From positions 1-59,261 of the forward strand of contig DATIYJ010000036.1 in assembly GCA_035517655.1 (NCBI GenBank): a stretch of 59,261 bases of DNA, given 5' to 3'. Under the pieces are notes generated by a model. It was not told the DNA's origin and ran no database searches. It saw only the letters and a list, made by a program, of their open reading frames with translations. Each line of letters starts with the position of its first letter. Within the stretch, counting starts at the first letter, position 1. The DNA is from Nitrospiria bacterium. GTDB taxonomy: Bacteria > Nitrospirota > Nitrospiria > JACQBZ01. The position numbers and the translations under genes were made by a program. Below, in pieces: positions 27,508 to 35,728 of the stretch.

Positions 27508-28394
27508 AGATCTTCGTGACCGGCGGCACGGGGTTTGTCGGCCGGGAGATTGTCCGCCAGCTTCATGGAGTCGGACACAAGGTCCGCTGCTTGGTCCGGG
27601 ATGCCGAGCGGGCCAGGCGCCTTCTGCCGCCTGACGTCGAGTTGTATTCGGGGGATCTGAACGATTCGCAGGGACTGGCGGCCGGTGTGAAAGAATGCCA
27701 GGCCGTGATTCATCTGGTCGGGATCATCGTCGAGAAAGGACGATCGACGTTTGAGCGAATTCACGTTCAGGGAACAGAGGACCTTTTAAAAGCGACGGCG
27801 GAGGCCCGGATTCGGCGGTTCATTCATATGAGCGCGTTGGGCAGTCGTCCCAACGCGCCCAGCCGTTACCATCAAACCAAATATCGAGGAGAGCAGGCCG
27901 TGATCCAGAGCGGTCTGGACTGGACCATTTTTCGTCCTTCGGTGGTCTTCGGACCCGGAGATCAATTTGTTAACCTCCTCGCCCGCATCATCCAATCCGC
28001 TCCGGTCGTCCCGGTCATCGGTCGGGGGGAGTCCCGAATCCAGCCGATCAGCGTCCGGAATGTGGCCTCCTGTTTTGCATTGGCGGTTGGAAATCAATTG
28101 AGCTACCGAAAGATTTACGAGCTCGGTGGACCCCGGCGTTTGACCTACAACCAGATCTATCAAATCATCGCCCGTGTTCTCGACAAAAAGAAAAAAGCCG
28201 TCCACATCCCCGTTCCTTGGGTCAAACCGGGGGCGTTGATCTCGGAATGGCTGTTGCCGAATCCGCCGATTACACGGGAGCAGTTGATCATGCTGCAGGA
28301 AGACAATATCTGCGATCCGACCGATGCGGTACAAGACTTCGGCTTGGAACTGCAGGATTTTGAGGAAGGGGTTCGGGAATTTGTGAAACCGTAG
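27504..28394 (+). CDS. NDUFA9-like NAD(P)-binding epimerase/reductase
   Basis: 296 aa, extended/atypical SDR related to the complex I accessory subunit NDUFA9. The nucleotide-binding motif is GGTGFVGREIV (residues 7-17). VIHLVGIIVEKG, the active-site-like SALGSRP and YHQTKYRGEQ (Tyr and Lys), and FRPSVVFGPGDQFVN follow. Bacterial homologues are often annotated as complex I NDUFA9 subunit family proteins, and their substrate is unknown. The GTG start overlaps the ribD stop by 4 nt, so the two are co-translated, although a role in flavin metabolism is not established. Confidence 0.85.
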   Translation: MKIFVTGGTGFVGREIVRQLHGVGHKVRCLVRDAERARRLLPPDVELYSGDLNDSQGLAAGVKECQAVIHLVGIIVEKGRSTFERIHVQGTEDLLKATAEARIRRFIHMSALGSRPNAPSRYHQTKYRGEQAVIQSGLDWTIFRPSVVFGPGDQFVNLLARIIQSAPVVPVIGRGESRIQPISVRNVASCFALAVGNQLSYRKIYELGGPRRLTYNQIYQIIARVLDKKKKAVHIPVPWVKPGALISEWLLPNPPITREQLIMLQEDNICDPTDAVQDFGLELQDFEEGVREFVKP

Positions 28395-28454
28395 CCGTGA
28401 GCGTCCCCATCGGGCGGCCGCAGATCGCCATGGCAATATCAAAAGGAGGGTTCG

Positions 28455-28838
28455 ATGCGAAAGTTAATCCCGGTATTGCTGCTCGTGTGTCTCGCGGGCT
28501 GGATGAGTCCGGCTCGGGCGGTGGCGGATGAAAACAGTTTTGAGACGGTTTTCAAAGACGGGTTTTACGGTGGATTGGCCGGCGCCCTGGTAGGTGGCGC
28601 AGCCCTCGCTCTCCGGAACCATCCGGGCGATCACCTGAACTATCTCAGCTACGGCGCCGCGATCGGCGTGTTCGCGGGCGTGACCTTCGGGCTTGTCACG
28701 ATCAGCCATTCATTGGCCGAGCTCGACGATCATCGGCTGGTTTTCCATCTTCCGACCCCGATGCTGGTATCCGGCCCGACGGGCCCGGCGCCGAACGAGG
28801 TGATCGGTTCCATCGGCATACTGACCGTCCGCTTCTGA
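28455..28838 (+). CDS. Small exported glycine-zipper-like protein
   Basis: 127 aa with a clear AAAGGAGGG ribosome binding site 5 nt before the ATG. A signal peptide covers residues 1-23 (LLLVCLAGWMSPARA). A glycine- and alanine-rich segment with GxxxG spacing (GFYGGLAGALVGGAALAL) and a second one (YGAAIGVFAGVTFGLV) resemble glycine-zipper membrane insertions. The C-terminal 40 residues are polar and proline-rich. I do not recognise a named family. It is 60 nt downstream of the NDUFA9-like gene. Confidence 0.72.
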   Translation: MRKLIPVLLLVCLAGWMSPARAVADENSFETVFKDGFYGGLAGALVGGAALALRNHPGDHLNYLSYGAAIGVFAGVTFGLVTISHSLAELDDHRLVFHLPTPMLVSGPTGPAPNEVIGSIGILTVRF

Positions 28839-28854
28839 AGTCCGTCCATTCATT

Positions 28855-30027
28855 ATGGCCAAAACCGATTTCGGATCATCCTTCCGCCTCCTCTGTCTCA
28901 TCGGGTTTCTTGCATTCGTCAGCTATGATTTGATTCGATCCCCGCTGCTTCCGCTTTTTGCGGAGCGGCTCGGAGCCCGTCCGGAAGCGATCGGTTTGAT
29001 CGTGGGTGCCTCAACCCTAACCGGCGTCCTGCTCAAGCTTCCGGCGGGGACCTTGTCGGATCTCCTCGGCCGTCGTCGGCTCCTCTTTATCGGGCTGTCG
29101 GCCTTTGCTCTCGCTCCCTATTTCTATTTTGGAGTGAACCAAGTCTGGCAGCTCGTGCTCCTTAGAACGTTTCACGGTCTGGCCACGGCGGTCTTCGCTC
29201 CGGTGGCGATGGCCATCGTGGCGGACCTGTTTCGTGAAGGACGGGGCGAGGCCCTGAGCTGGTATGCCTCCTTCAGCCAGGCCGGCCGGCTGTCGGGGCG
29301 GATGATCGGCGGATACCTCCTCGTCTGGTCCGGATTCCAGCAGATCTTTTCGGTCTGCGCCGTTATCGGTGTCGTTTTGATCGTCCTGTTTGTGATGCTG
29401 AAGCTTCCGGATGATCGATCGTCGATATCGGTACGACACGAATCCGTCTCGGCTCTTTTCCAAGGACTCCGGGAACTGGGGCGCGATCATCGGGTGCTCG
29501 TGACAAGCGGGATGGAGGCGATTTTGATGACCGCCTCGGGCTCCCTGATGGCTTTTCTTCCATTGTATGGGATCCGTGTCGGACTGAATGCCGGAGAGGT
29601 CGGGCTTTTATTCGGCATGATGGGAATCGCTTCGATTTTGGCCAAGCCCGTCATGGGCCGTCTCTCGGATCGCATCGGCCGTCAACCGCCGATCATAGCG
29701 GGCCAAATCATCTGCGCGGCCGCCATGTTTTTCCTCCCATGGACGAAAGGACTCCTCGGTCTCCTTTTCCTATCGTTGATTTTCGGTTTCGGAGAGGCCG
29801 TGATCGGATCATCCACTTCCGCGATGGTGACGGATCTATGCAAACGGGAGTCTCTGGGGTCCGCGATGGGCGTTTTCGGAACGATCATGGATATCGGCCA
29901 TGCCGGCGGACCGATCCTCACCGGCTTGATGATCGGGCTTTCCGGCTACACAAGCGCCTTCAGCGTGATTGGGGGTCTCCTTTTAGGGATGACCATCCTG
30001 TTCGCCGCGTCGGTCCGGCAGGCTTGA
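28855..30027 (+). CDS. Major facilitator superfamily transporter
   Basis: 390 aa with about twelve hydrophobic segments in two halves. The MFS motif A loops are present: AGTLSDLLGRRRLLF after the second segment and MGRLSDRIGRQPPII in the equivalent place of the second half. The family moves small solutes or drugs with proton coupling across the inner membrane, and the substrate cannot be told. It starts 16 nt after the previous gene with no Shine-Dalgarno. It converges on the DUF2892 gene on the minus strand. Confidence 0.88.
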   Translation: MAKTDFGSSFRLLCLIGFLAFVSYDLIRSPLLPLFAERLGARPEAIGLIVGASTLTGVLLKLPAGTLSDLLGRRRLLFIGLSAFALAPYFYFGVNQVWQLVLLRTFHGLATAVFAPVAMAIVADLFREGRGEALSWYASFSQAGRLSGRMIGGYLLVWSGFQQIFSVCAVIGVVLIVLFVMLKLPDDRSSISVRHESVSALFQGLRELGRDHRVLVTSGMEAILMTASGSLMAFLPLYGIRVGLNAGEVGLLFGMMGIASILAKPVMGRLSDRIGRQPPIIAGQIICAAAMFFLPWTKGLLGLLFLSLIFGFGEAVIGSSTSAMVTDLCKRESLGSAMGVFGTIMDIGHAGGPILTGLMIGLSGYTSAFSVIGGLLLGMTILFAASVRQA

Positions 30028-30085
30028 AACAGGATAAGGACTTGCCTCGCTCCCTTGGATTCCGGCGGTCCGGACGTATGAATAT

Positions 30086-30292
30086 CTACTTCCCCTTTCT
30101 TTCGGCCGTGTTAAATCCCAGCATGGCATGAATCGGACAGTAGCCGAGAAGGCCCGTTCCGATTCCAAGCACGGCCACGAGTCCCAACAGCAGGCGAAGC
30201 GCCATATCATCGGCCGTGTAAGCGAAAGCGGCCGATGCGAAACCGACGGACAATCGGAAAAGACGGTCAAGACCCCCGACGTTCTTCTTCAT
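30086..30292 (-). CDS. DUF2892 (YgaP-type) small membrane protein
   Basis: 68 aa. It begins KKNVGGLDRLFRLSVG and has two hydrophobic segments separated by a short turn (ALRLLLGLVAVLGIGTGLLG), then CPIHAMLGFNT, a typical DUF2892 ending. The domain forms the membrane anchor of the YgaP rhodanese; here it stands alone without a sulfurtransferase domain. GGAGGA lies 6 nt before the ATG. It is 39 nt downstream of the geranylgeranyl-reductase-family gene on the same strand and probably shares its transcript. Confidence 0.82.
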   Translation of the reverse strand: MKKNVGGLDRLFRLSVGFASAAFAYTADDMALRLLLGLVAVLGIGTGLLGYCPIHAMLGFNTAERKGK

Positions 30293-30331
30293 GTATTCCT
30301 CCTCTCAATCAATAAAAACAGTCCGGCAGGA

Positions 30332-31462
30332 TTACAACCTTTTGATCCAGTTGCGTGGATCGAGACCCCGCTTCCACAGACCACGGTAATTCAACCGGCC
30401 CTGGAGCACCTTTCCGTATTCCTTAAGCCATTGGGGATGATCGGCCGTCAGATTAAAAAGCAGGCGGGGAAAGCGATAGACGAGGGAGGCGATTCTGGAA
30501 GCGGCATGAAGTTCGGGATAGATTTCATTCCGGACCGTCTCACCGTAGCGGGCCAACGGCGTTTCCCTTTTCATGAAACCTGCGATAGCCTCAGCCGCCA
30601 ACCGGCCGCTCCAAACGGCGTAATAAATTCCTTCTCCCAGGAAAGGATCCACCATTCCGGCCGCATCCCCAACCAGGACGGCACGGTGGCCGACGAGGGA
30701 TACTGTTTTTGGTGAAAAAAGCGGAATGAGATGACCGGCCGTCTGCTCTTGTTGAGACGCTGGAAGCACGGGCTGAGCCCGGACGAGTTGGTCGTAATGG
30801 AAGCGGAGGTCTAGCCGGGTCCGGTGGAACGTAGCCACTCCGCTTGAAAGATGATCCGATTTAGGAAAGACCCAGGCGTAGCCCTGTCGGATGATGCCGA
30901 TATCAATGAGAACGGAATCGCCGGACCAGGATCGACCGGGCGCCGGAGCCGCTTCGCTTTCCAGGCCCGCCCCCAAAAGCGCGGCATTATTGGGGAAGAG
31001 GGTTTTGGCCACCCGGCTGGGGGCCCCATCCGCTCCAATGACCGTGCGTGCTTCGTAGTCTCCGTTGGATGTTCTCACGAGGATCGAATTTTCCAGAGCG
31101 GTTAATTCCACGGCCGGCTCGTTCTCGCGAAGTTCACATCCTGCCTCTTGGGCCTGGTGCATCAAGTGGGCATCGAACCGGCTCCTCATGGTCATGTACG
31201 CCAACGGCGCGTCGAAGGAGATCTCGAAGGGCGTTTTGCCGTTACAGGTCATCACCAGTCGCGTGACGGTCTTCTCTACCGTTGCATGATATTGTCGTCC
31301 GAGCAGATGGTCGAGTCGAGCCGACAATCCCCCCCCGCAGACCTTGTATCGGGGATGGCTTTTCTTCTCCAGGGCGAGCACACGATAGCCGCGGCGGGCC
31401 AGTTCAAAAGCCGCGGTGGATCCGGCCGGACCGGTTCCGATGATGATGGTATCATGAATCAT
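30332..31462 (-). CDS. Geranylgeranyl reductase family FAD-dependent oxidoreductase
   Basis: 376 aa. The start is taken at the ATG at 31462, which begins MIHDTIIIGTGPAGSTAAFEL with the FAD-binding GxGxxG only nine residues in. An in-frame ATG 25 codons upstream would lie before the promoter. PRYKVCGGGLS, VIGADGAPSRVAKTLF and VGDAAGMVDPFLGEGIYYA complete the FAD/NAD(P) signature of the family. Members saturate isoprenoid chains, such as archaeal-type lipids, menaquinone side chains or chlorophyll precursors. In this Gram-negative context a quinone or polyprenol substrate is most plausible but not shown. It is the first gene of a two-gene unit with DUF2892. Confidence 0.87.
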   Translation of the reverse strand: MIHDTIIIGTGPAGSTAAFELARRGYRVLALEKKSHPRYKVCGGGLSARLDHLLGRQYHATVEKTVTRLVMTCNGKTPFEISFDAPLAYMTMRSRFDAHLMHQAQEAGCELRENEPAVELTALENSILVRTSNGDYEARTVIGADGAPSRVAKTLFPNNAALLGAGLESEAAPAPGRSWSGDSVLIDIGIIRQGYAWVFPKSDHLSSGVATFHRTRLDLRFHYDQLVRAQPVLPASQQEQTAGHLIPLFSPKTVSLVGHRAVLVGDAAGMVDPFLGEGIYYAVWSGRLAAEAIAGFMKRETPLARYGETVRNEIYPELHAASRIASLVYRFPRLLFNLTADHPQWLKEYGKVLQGRLNYRGLWKRGLDPRNWIKRL

Positions 31463-31479
31463 GCATCGCCCCCGCAGGG

Positions 31480-31509
31480 ATTTTACCAGGGTCACGGTCG
31501 CACAATCAA
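31480..31509 (-). promoter_or_regulatory. Promoter of the geranylgeranyl-reductase-family gene
   Basis: On the minus strand, TTGATT and TAAAAT are separated by 18 nt, with a TGG extension before the -10 box. The predicted leader is about 10 nt and includes a GCGGGGGC stretch before the ATG. It is divergent from the porin promoter about 75 nt away. Confidence 0.5.
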
Positions 31510-31579
31510 TCGCGTCAACTTCTGTTCGGATCGACAAGAGCCTCGACCATTGTTGTCCGGGAGAGGTTTTTCATGCGTC

Positions 31580-31588
31580 TGCTATACT
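31580..31588 (+). promoter_or_regulatory. Extended -10 promoter of the porin operon
   Basis: TGC-TATACT fits an extended -10 element. No convincing -35 box is at 17 nt. The leader would be about 58 nt and ends in the strong GGAGGTGAGG ribosome binding site that selects the GTG at 31653. Confidence 0.42.
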
Positions 31589-31652
31589 TAAACTAATTGG
31601 AACTGCAGGCAAATTGTAGCCCAACAGCATCATAATGGGAGGAGGTGAGGAC

Positions 31653-32867
31653 GTGCATTACATTGGGCCAAGCAAAATGCGCTATCTCGTTAAAAAACAA
31701 TCATTATTTATCGGTTCTGCTCTTCTCCTTCTCCTTCAAACGACCCCGTCTTATGCGGGGGAGCCCGACTGGACCCTGGTGGGCACCCTGGCCCAATCAT
31801 CCAAAACCAACAGCCAGCAGGATGAAATAAATCAACTGCGCCAGCGCGTAGAGATGCTTGAAGAAAGCGAAGCCACGGAGGAACTCCATCCGCAGTTCGG
31901 CTTGAATCTCGGCGCTTACGGCGATGTGAATTTTGTCACAAAAGATCGAGGGGAAGCCCATCCGGCCTTTGTATTAGGTCCCTTGGACCTCTACAGCACG
32001 GTCCAGATCGGGCCGCGGCTGACCTTTTTATCCGAGATGAATTTTGATTTTGATCAGGCCCCCGGCGAAGGTGATGTTGAGATTGAGAGGCTCTGGGTCG
32101 GGTATACGTTCAATGATCTCCTGACCATACGGGCCGGCCGACAGCATACGGCGATCGGTTTCTGGAATAACACCTATCACCATGGAAAGCTGCTCTTTCT
32201 TACGGTCGACCGTCCTTTTTTCTTGGCCTTTGAGGATGACGGGGGAGTTCTCCCGGTTCATATCGTCGGGCTGGAATTTTCGGGATCTCAAAATCGTCCG
32301 GGATTTCGATGGATGTACATGTTGGATGTCGGAAACGGTCATCAGATCAATCCCGACACCAAGAAACTGGTGCCGAATGTGACGGCGGATAATAATGCTG
32401 CGAAGCAGATCGCTTTGCGGCTGTCGCTTCAACCGGATAGATTGCCGGGACTGACCCTCGGAGTCTTCGGCACGGTGGACCGAATGGGCATCCAAGATAT
32501 CAAAAACGTCGACGAGCGTGTGTATGGAAGCGATCTTTCTTACATTCACGACAAAATGGAATTTATTACGGAGTATTTCGAACTGGCGAATCTGGAGAAA
32601 CACGCCGATGCCTACTACATTCAGTTGGGATACAAAGTCATCCGTGACTTCACGCCGTACGTCCGATACGAATCGCTGAATGTGAATCCGAACGATCCCT
32701 ATTTTATGGAGCTTGAGAACAACACGGATCGTAATCAAAAGATCGCCGGCGTGCGGTTCGATATCGACGAGTTGAGAAGCGCACTGAAGTTTCAGTTCCG
32801 CCGCGACGCAAAGGAAGGAAGCAAGACGTTCAACGTGCTGGAGGCGCAGTGGGCTTTCAGTTTTTAA
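31653..32867 (+). CDS. Outer-membrane porin (OprO/OprP-like)
   Basis: 404 aa from a GTG at 31653 chosen because GGAGGTGAGG lies immediately upstream; an ATG at 31677 would also keep the signal peptide (LFIGSALLLLLQTTPSYAG). After the signal comes a short coiled coil (QQDEINQLRQRVEMLEES), then a beta-barrel with alternating strands: GLNLGAYGDVNFV, GPRLTFLSEMNFDFD, LTIRAGRQHTAIGFWN and a C-terminal aromatic strand ending WAFSF. This matches phosphate-selective porin-like proteins. Anion or phosphate specificity is not proven. It is followed, with a 19-nt overlap, by a small periplasmic binding-protein-like gene. Confidence 0.82.
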   Translation: MHYIGPSKMRYLVKKQSLFIGSALLLLLQTTPSYAGEPDWTLVGTLAQSSKTNSQQDEINQLRQRVEMLEESEATEELHPQFGLNLGAYGDVNFVTKDRGEAHPAFVLGPLDLYSTVQIGPRLTFLSEMNFDFDQAPGEGDVEIERLWVGYTFNDLLTIRAGRQHTAIGFWNNTYHHGKLLFLTVDRPFFLAFEDDGGVLPVHIVGLEFSGSQNRPGFRWMYMLDVGNGHQINPDTKKLVPNVTADNNAAKQIALRLSLQPDRLPGLTLGVFGTVDRMGIQDIKNVDERVYGSDLSYIHDKMEFITEYFELANLEKHADAYYIQLGYKVIRDFTPYVRYESLNVNPNDPYFMELENNTDRNQKIAGVRFDIDELRSALKFQFRRDAKEGSKTFNVLEAQWAFSF

Positions 32868-33334
32868 AACCGATCCTCTCATTTTTAAATGAGCGCGGCA
32901 TCCTCATGGGTATCCTGGTTGCGGGCTGCCTTTTGTGCTCTCCCGTGAATCTACGGGCGGAACAGGTCGCCGTGATCGTGAAAAAGGATGGCCCGTTGAC
33001 TCATCTTTCCAAGGTGGACATCCGGGGGATTTATCTCGGTGAAATCCGGTTTTCGGGAGGGATGCCGATCCGGCCGGTCCAGTATGCCGAGGGGCACGTG
33101 AAGGACGTCTTCCTCTTGGGTGTCGTCGGTCTAACCTCCAAGGACTACAAGTTGTATTGGGTCAAGAAACTGTTTCAGGAAGGTTTGACGCCGCCCATCG
33201 TTAAAGGCGATCCCGCAGAGATTATCGGCGCCGTCCATGAGGATCCATGGACGATCGGTTATGTGCCCAAGGAATTCATCAACGGGTCGCCGGACGTTCA
33301 GATTATTTACATCATCGAGGATGTACAACCGTGA
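32849..33334 (+). CDS. Small PstS-like periplasmic protein
   Basis: 161 aa from a GTG at 32849 with GGAGG 4 nt upstream, or 142 aa from the ATG at 32906, which starts directly at a signal peptide (LVAGCLLCSPVNLRAEQ). The mature part resembles one lobe of phosphate-type binding proteins: VAVIVKKDGPLTHLSKVDIRGIYLGE, FLLGVVGLTSKDYKLYW and DPWTIGYVPKEF. Full PstS proteins are about twice as long, so this is a short stand-alone sensor- or scavenger-like form. It overlaps the porin gene and the GGDEF gene on either side. Confidence 0.78.
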   Translation: MGFQFLKPILSFLNERGILMGILVAGCLLCSPVNLRAEQVAVIVKKDGPLTHLSKVDIRGIYLGEIRFSGGMPIRPVQYAEGHVKDVFLLGVVGLTSKDYKLYWVKKLFQEGLTPPIVKGDPAEIIGAVHEDPWTIGYVPKEFINGSPDVQIIYIIEDVQP

Positions 33335-34629
33335 AGCTCGGCATTCGGGAAAAGTTGCTCGGATCGTTTCTCGCGTTCAGCGTTATTTTTATCGTCTGCT
33401 TGGGCATTATTCTGCTGGAGGTGCAAGACATCGAGGTGAGGATGGGAGACGTCCAGCGAGAAGCGCACAAGGTCGAGTTGACGGATCATCTCCAGTTGCT
33501 CCTCCACATGTTCCTTCAGCCGGCCAACAATTATCTGATCTCGGGCGATGTCAAGGAAAGGGATAATTTCGACCAATTGAGCAACGAGATATCTCAGATC
33601 ATTAAAGAACTCCAAACGTATCACGGAGACCATCGATGGGAAATGTTGTCCGGCGCGCTGAACCACGATGTTCTCCGGTTGAGCGAGATGCTGGTCACAA
33701 TTTTGTTTACGGATCGGCCCGTTGGAAACCCGCGGGACGCGCAGTTGATTCAAGAGGCGACCGTTTTTTCAGGGAGTTTGATTAAAAAAGCGGACGCGTT
33801 TCATGATCTTTCCGAACAAGAAATGCTTCGAATGGTTCACGACGCACAATCCAGGAGTGAGAGGGTTAATTTCGTTTTCTATGGAAGCTTGGGAACGACC
33901 GTGCTTTTTTTTATTTTGCTCTCGATCTACCTTTCGCGGTCCGTGATCCGGCCGATCTTGGATCTCCATCGGGGCGCGCAGACCGTCGGTCAGGGCAACC
34001 TGGATTACCGATTGACGATCAAGACCAAAGATGAAATTGAAAATCTGGCCGGTGAATTCAATCAGATGGTAGAATCCATCTCCAGCATGAAGAAAGATCT
34101 CGATAAAAAAATCGAGCTGACCCAGCAACTGGCCATCACCGATTCATTGACGGGTCTGTACAATCGCCGCTTTTTCATGGAGAAATTAAGTGAGGAGGTC
34201 AAACGAAACGAGAGGTTCAACCATCCCATCTCCATTATTCTTGTGGATGTCGACGATTTTAAGGTTTACAACGATACCCACGGGCACTTGACCGGGGACG
34301 ATTTGTTAAGAAGCCTGGCGGTGATTTTGAAGAAACACGTCCGGAGCGTGGACTTCGTCTGCCGAATCGGCGGAGAAGAATTCATGGTGATCCTTCCCGA
34401 AACAAACCACACCGCCGCTCTGAAAATTGCAGAGGGGTTGAGACAGGCGGTGGAGCAGTACCCGTTCGCCCATGAAGAGATGCAACCGTCCGGAAAACTG
34501 ACGATCAGTCTGGGCGTCGCCACCAGCGTGAAGGGGGAAAAAGATCTGCTGAAACTGATCAAGTCGGCGGATGACGCCCTTTATCATGCGAAGAGGACGG
34601 GCAAGAACAAGATCGGAATGCTCAGTTGA
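33331..34629 (+). CDS. Membrane diguanylate cyclase (HAMP-GGDEF)
   Basis: 432 aa from the GTG at 33331, which overlaps the preceding stop by 4 nt (GTGA). The first membrane segment is near residues 9-29. A periplasmic sensor of about 160 residues rich in helices follows, then a second membrane segment (TVLFFILLSIYLS), a HAMP domain (VIRPILDLHRGAQTVGQGNLDYRL) and a GGDEF domain starting TDSLTGLYNRRFF. The active-site motif is GGEEF at 347-351, and an intact RxxD inhibitory site (RSVD, 338-341) lies five residues before it, so the enzyme should make c-di-GMP from GTP and be feedback inhibited. It probably senses the small binding protein encoded just upstream. Confidence 0.93.
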   Translation: MKLGIREKLLGSFLAFSVIFIVCLGIILLEVQDIEVRMGDVQREAHKVELTDHLQLLLHMFLQPANNYLISGDVKERDNFDQLSNEISQIIKELQTYHGDHRWEMLSGALNHDVLRLSEMLVTILFTDRPVGNPRDAQLIQEATVFSGSLIKKADAFHDLSEQEMLRMVHDAQSRSERVNFVFYGSLGTTVLFFILLSIYLSRSVIRPILDLHRGAQTVGQGNLDYRLTIKTKDEIENLAGEFNQMVESISSMKKDLDKKIELTQQLAITDSLTGLYNRRFFMEKLSEEVKRNERFNHPISIILVDVDDFKVYNDTHGHLTGDDLLRSLAVILKKHVRSVDFVCRIGGEEFMVILPETNHTAALKIAEGLRQAVEQYPFAHEEMQPSGKLTISLGVATSVKGEKDLLKLIKSADDALYHAKRTGKNKIGMLS

Positions 34630-34692
34630 TTTTTCCTCATCGACGGACGTTCGTCGCTCGAAAACTACCATCCAGCACCATCCCGCCCGGTT

Positions 34693-34722
34693 TTGACAGC
34701 TCCAAACAATCTTTGGTATGAT
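34693..34722 (+). promoter_or_regulatory. Near-consensus promoter abutting the ribE start
   Basis: TTGACA and TATGAT are separated by 18 nt. The -10 box ends at 34722 and the ATG is at 34729, six bases later, so transcription is expected to begin at or next to the A of the ATG. There is no ribosome binding site between them. Confidence 0.72.
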
Positions 34723-34728
34723 GGATTC

Positions 34729-35379
34729 ATGTTTACCGGAATCATTGAAGAGATGGGCGTCGTCCGGGCTTTCAACCGGGATAAGAAGTCCGGCCGATTG
34801 TCCATCCTGGCCAAAGCCGTCCTGGAGGATTTGGCCTTGGGGGACAGCGTCACCGTGAACGGGGTCTGTCTGACCGTGACGGAAAAGAGTGAAGGGGAAT
34901 TCTCGGCGGATGTCTCGCCCGAAACACTCCTCATCACCAACATGGATTCCTTAAACGTGGGGGATGCCGTCAATCTGGAGCGCGCCGTTCGGGTCAACAG
35001 CCGCCTCGGCGGTCATTTGGTGACCGGGCATATCGACGGCGTCGGCCGGATCAGGGACCGCCGCCAGGAGGACGAGGCGATCTTTTTCACAATCGAAATC
35101 CCGAAGGACCTGCTGCGGTATTGCGTCAGGAAAGGATCGATTGCCGTGGACGGGATCAGCCTGACGATCAATCAGGTATCCGACCGGGATATACAGGTCG
35201 CGATTATTCCCCACACCGCCAAAGCGACCACGCTCGGGTTAAAGGGCGTCAACGGCCGTGTGAATATCGAGTGCGATCTGATCGGAAAATATTTGGAACG
35301 CCTTCTTCAGGAACGCGGTTCGGAAGAATCTCCGCAAAAAGTCGATCGGGACTATCTTAGGCGTCGAGGATTACTATAG
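34729..35379 (+). CDS. ribE: Riboflavin synthase, alpha subunit
   Basis: 216 aa. It starts with the family hallmark MFTGIIEEMGVV and shows the typical duplicated lumazine-binding barrel: LGDSVTVNGVCLTV and SRLGGHLVTGHIDGVG in the first half, KGSIAVDGISLTIN and IPHTAKATTLG in the second. It dismutates two 6,7-dimethyl-8-ribityllumazine molecules to riboflavin and a pyrimidine. The ATG at 34729 is fixed by the conserved N-terminus; an upstream in-frame start would lie within the promoter. Lumazine synthase and RibBA are not in the window. The mRNA is predicted to be leaderless. Confidence 0.96.
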   Translation: MFTGIIEEMGVVRAFNRDKKSGRLSILAKAVLEDLALGDSVTVNGVCLTVTEKSEGEFSADVSPETLLITNMDSLNVGDAVNLERAVRVNSRLGGHLVTGHIDGVGRIRDRRQEDEAIFFTIEIPKDLLRYCVRKGSIAVDGISLTINQVSDRDIQVAIIPHTAKATTLGLKGVNGRVNIECDLIGKYLERLLQERGSEESPQKVDRDYLRRRGLL

Positions 35380-35433
35380 TGCCATGACGGCGCTCGCGGG
35401 GTGATTCCGCGGGCGGACCGGCGGGATCTACGG

Positions 35434-35463
35434 TTGACAAACCCCTCCGTTGTCTGTTATAGA
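35434..35463 (+). promoter_or_regulatory. Promoter of the btuFCD-tonB operon
   Basis: TTGACA and TATAGA are separated by 18 nt, placed so that transcription would begin about 10 nt before the first paired base of the cobalamin aptamer. Confidence 0.62.
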
Positions 35464-35479
35464 TAGCGTCACATAACAC

Positions 35480-35622
35480 ATTCAGGCCAAGGGAACCCCG
35501 TTGAAATCGGGGGCGGTCCCGCCGCTGTGAGTGGGGACGATGCCCGCATTAAAGTCACTGTCCGACAACGATGGGAAGACGCGGGCGGAGGACGATCCAC
35601 AAGCCAGAAGACCTGCCTGAAT
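35480..35622 (+). promoter_or_regulatory. Cobalamin riboswitch 1
   Basis: Closing stem P1 pairs ATTCAGG (35480-35486) with CCTGAAT (35616-35622). Inside are the conserved core GGGAACCCC-type segment, GCCGCTGTGAGTGGGGACGA, a second conserved AAGTCACTGTC segment, and the 3' B12 box AAGCCAGAAGACCTGCC. These are the class hallmarks of adenosylcobalamin riboswitches. It lies between a strong promoter and btuF, so B12 should repress the uptake operon. Confidence 0.93.
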
Positions 35623-35689
35623 GCGCGGCTCGTTTCCTTTCGATACAAGAGAGAAACGGGCTCACCTTAGGGTGAAGAAGCAGGGTGCA

Positions 35690-35728
35690 ATCCTCAAGGG
35701 CTGGGTATTTGGCCTTTGAGGATCTTTT
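35690..35728 (+). promoter_or_regulatory. Riboswitch expression platform: hairpin sequestering the btuF ribosome binding site
   Basis: ATCCTCAAGGGC (35690-35701) pairs with GGCCTTTGAGGAT (35711-35723) to give a near-perfect 12- to 13-bp stem with one G-T wobble. The 3' arm contains GAGGAT, the only plausible Shine-Dalgarno for the btuF ATG at 35729. It is followed by CTTTT, so the same structure could also act as a weak intrinsic terminator. A second small hairpin (TCACC/GGTGA, 35662-35675) lies between it and the aptamer. Confidence 0.75.

Noticed and set aside
34630-34728. FMN riboswitch before ribE
   Set aside because: No conserved RFN segments; the promoter directly abuts the ATG and leaves no transcribed leader.
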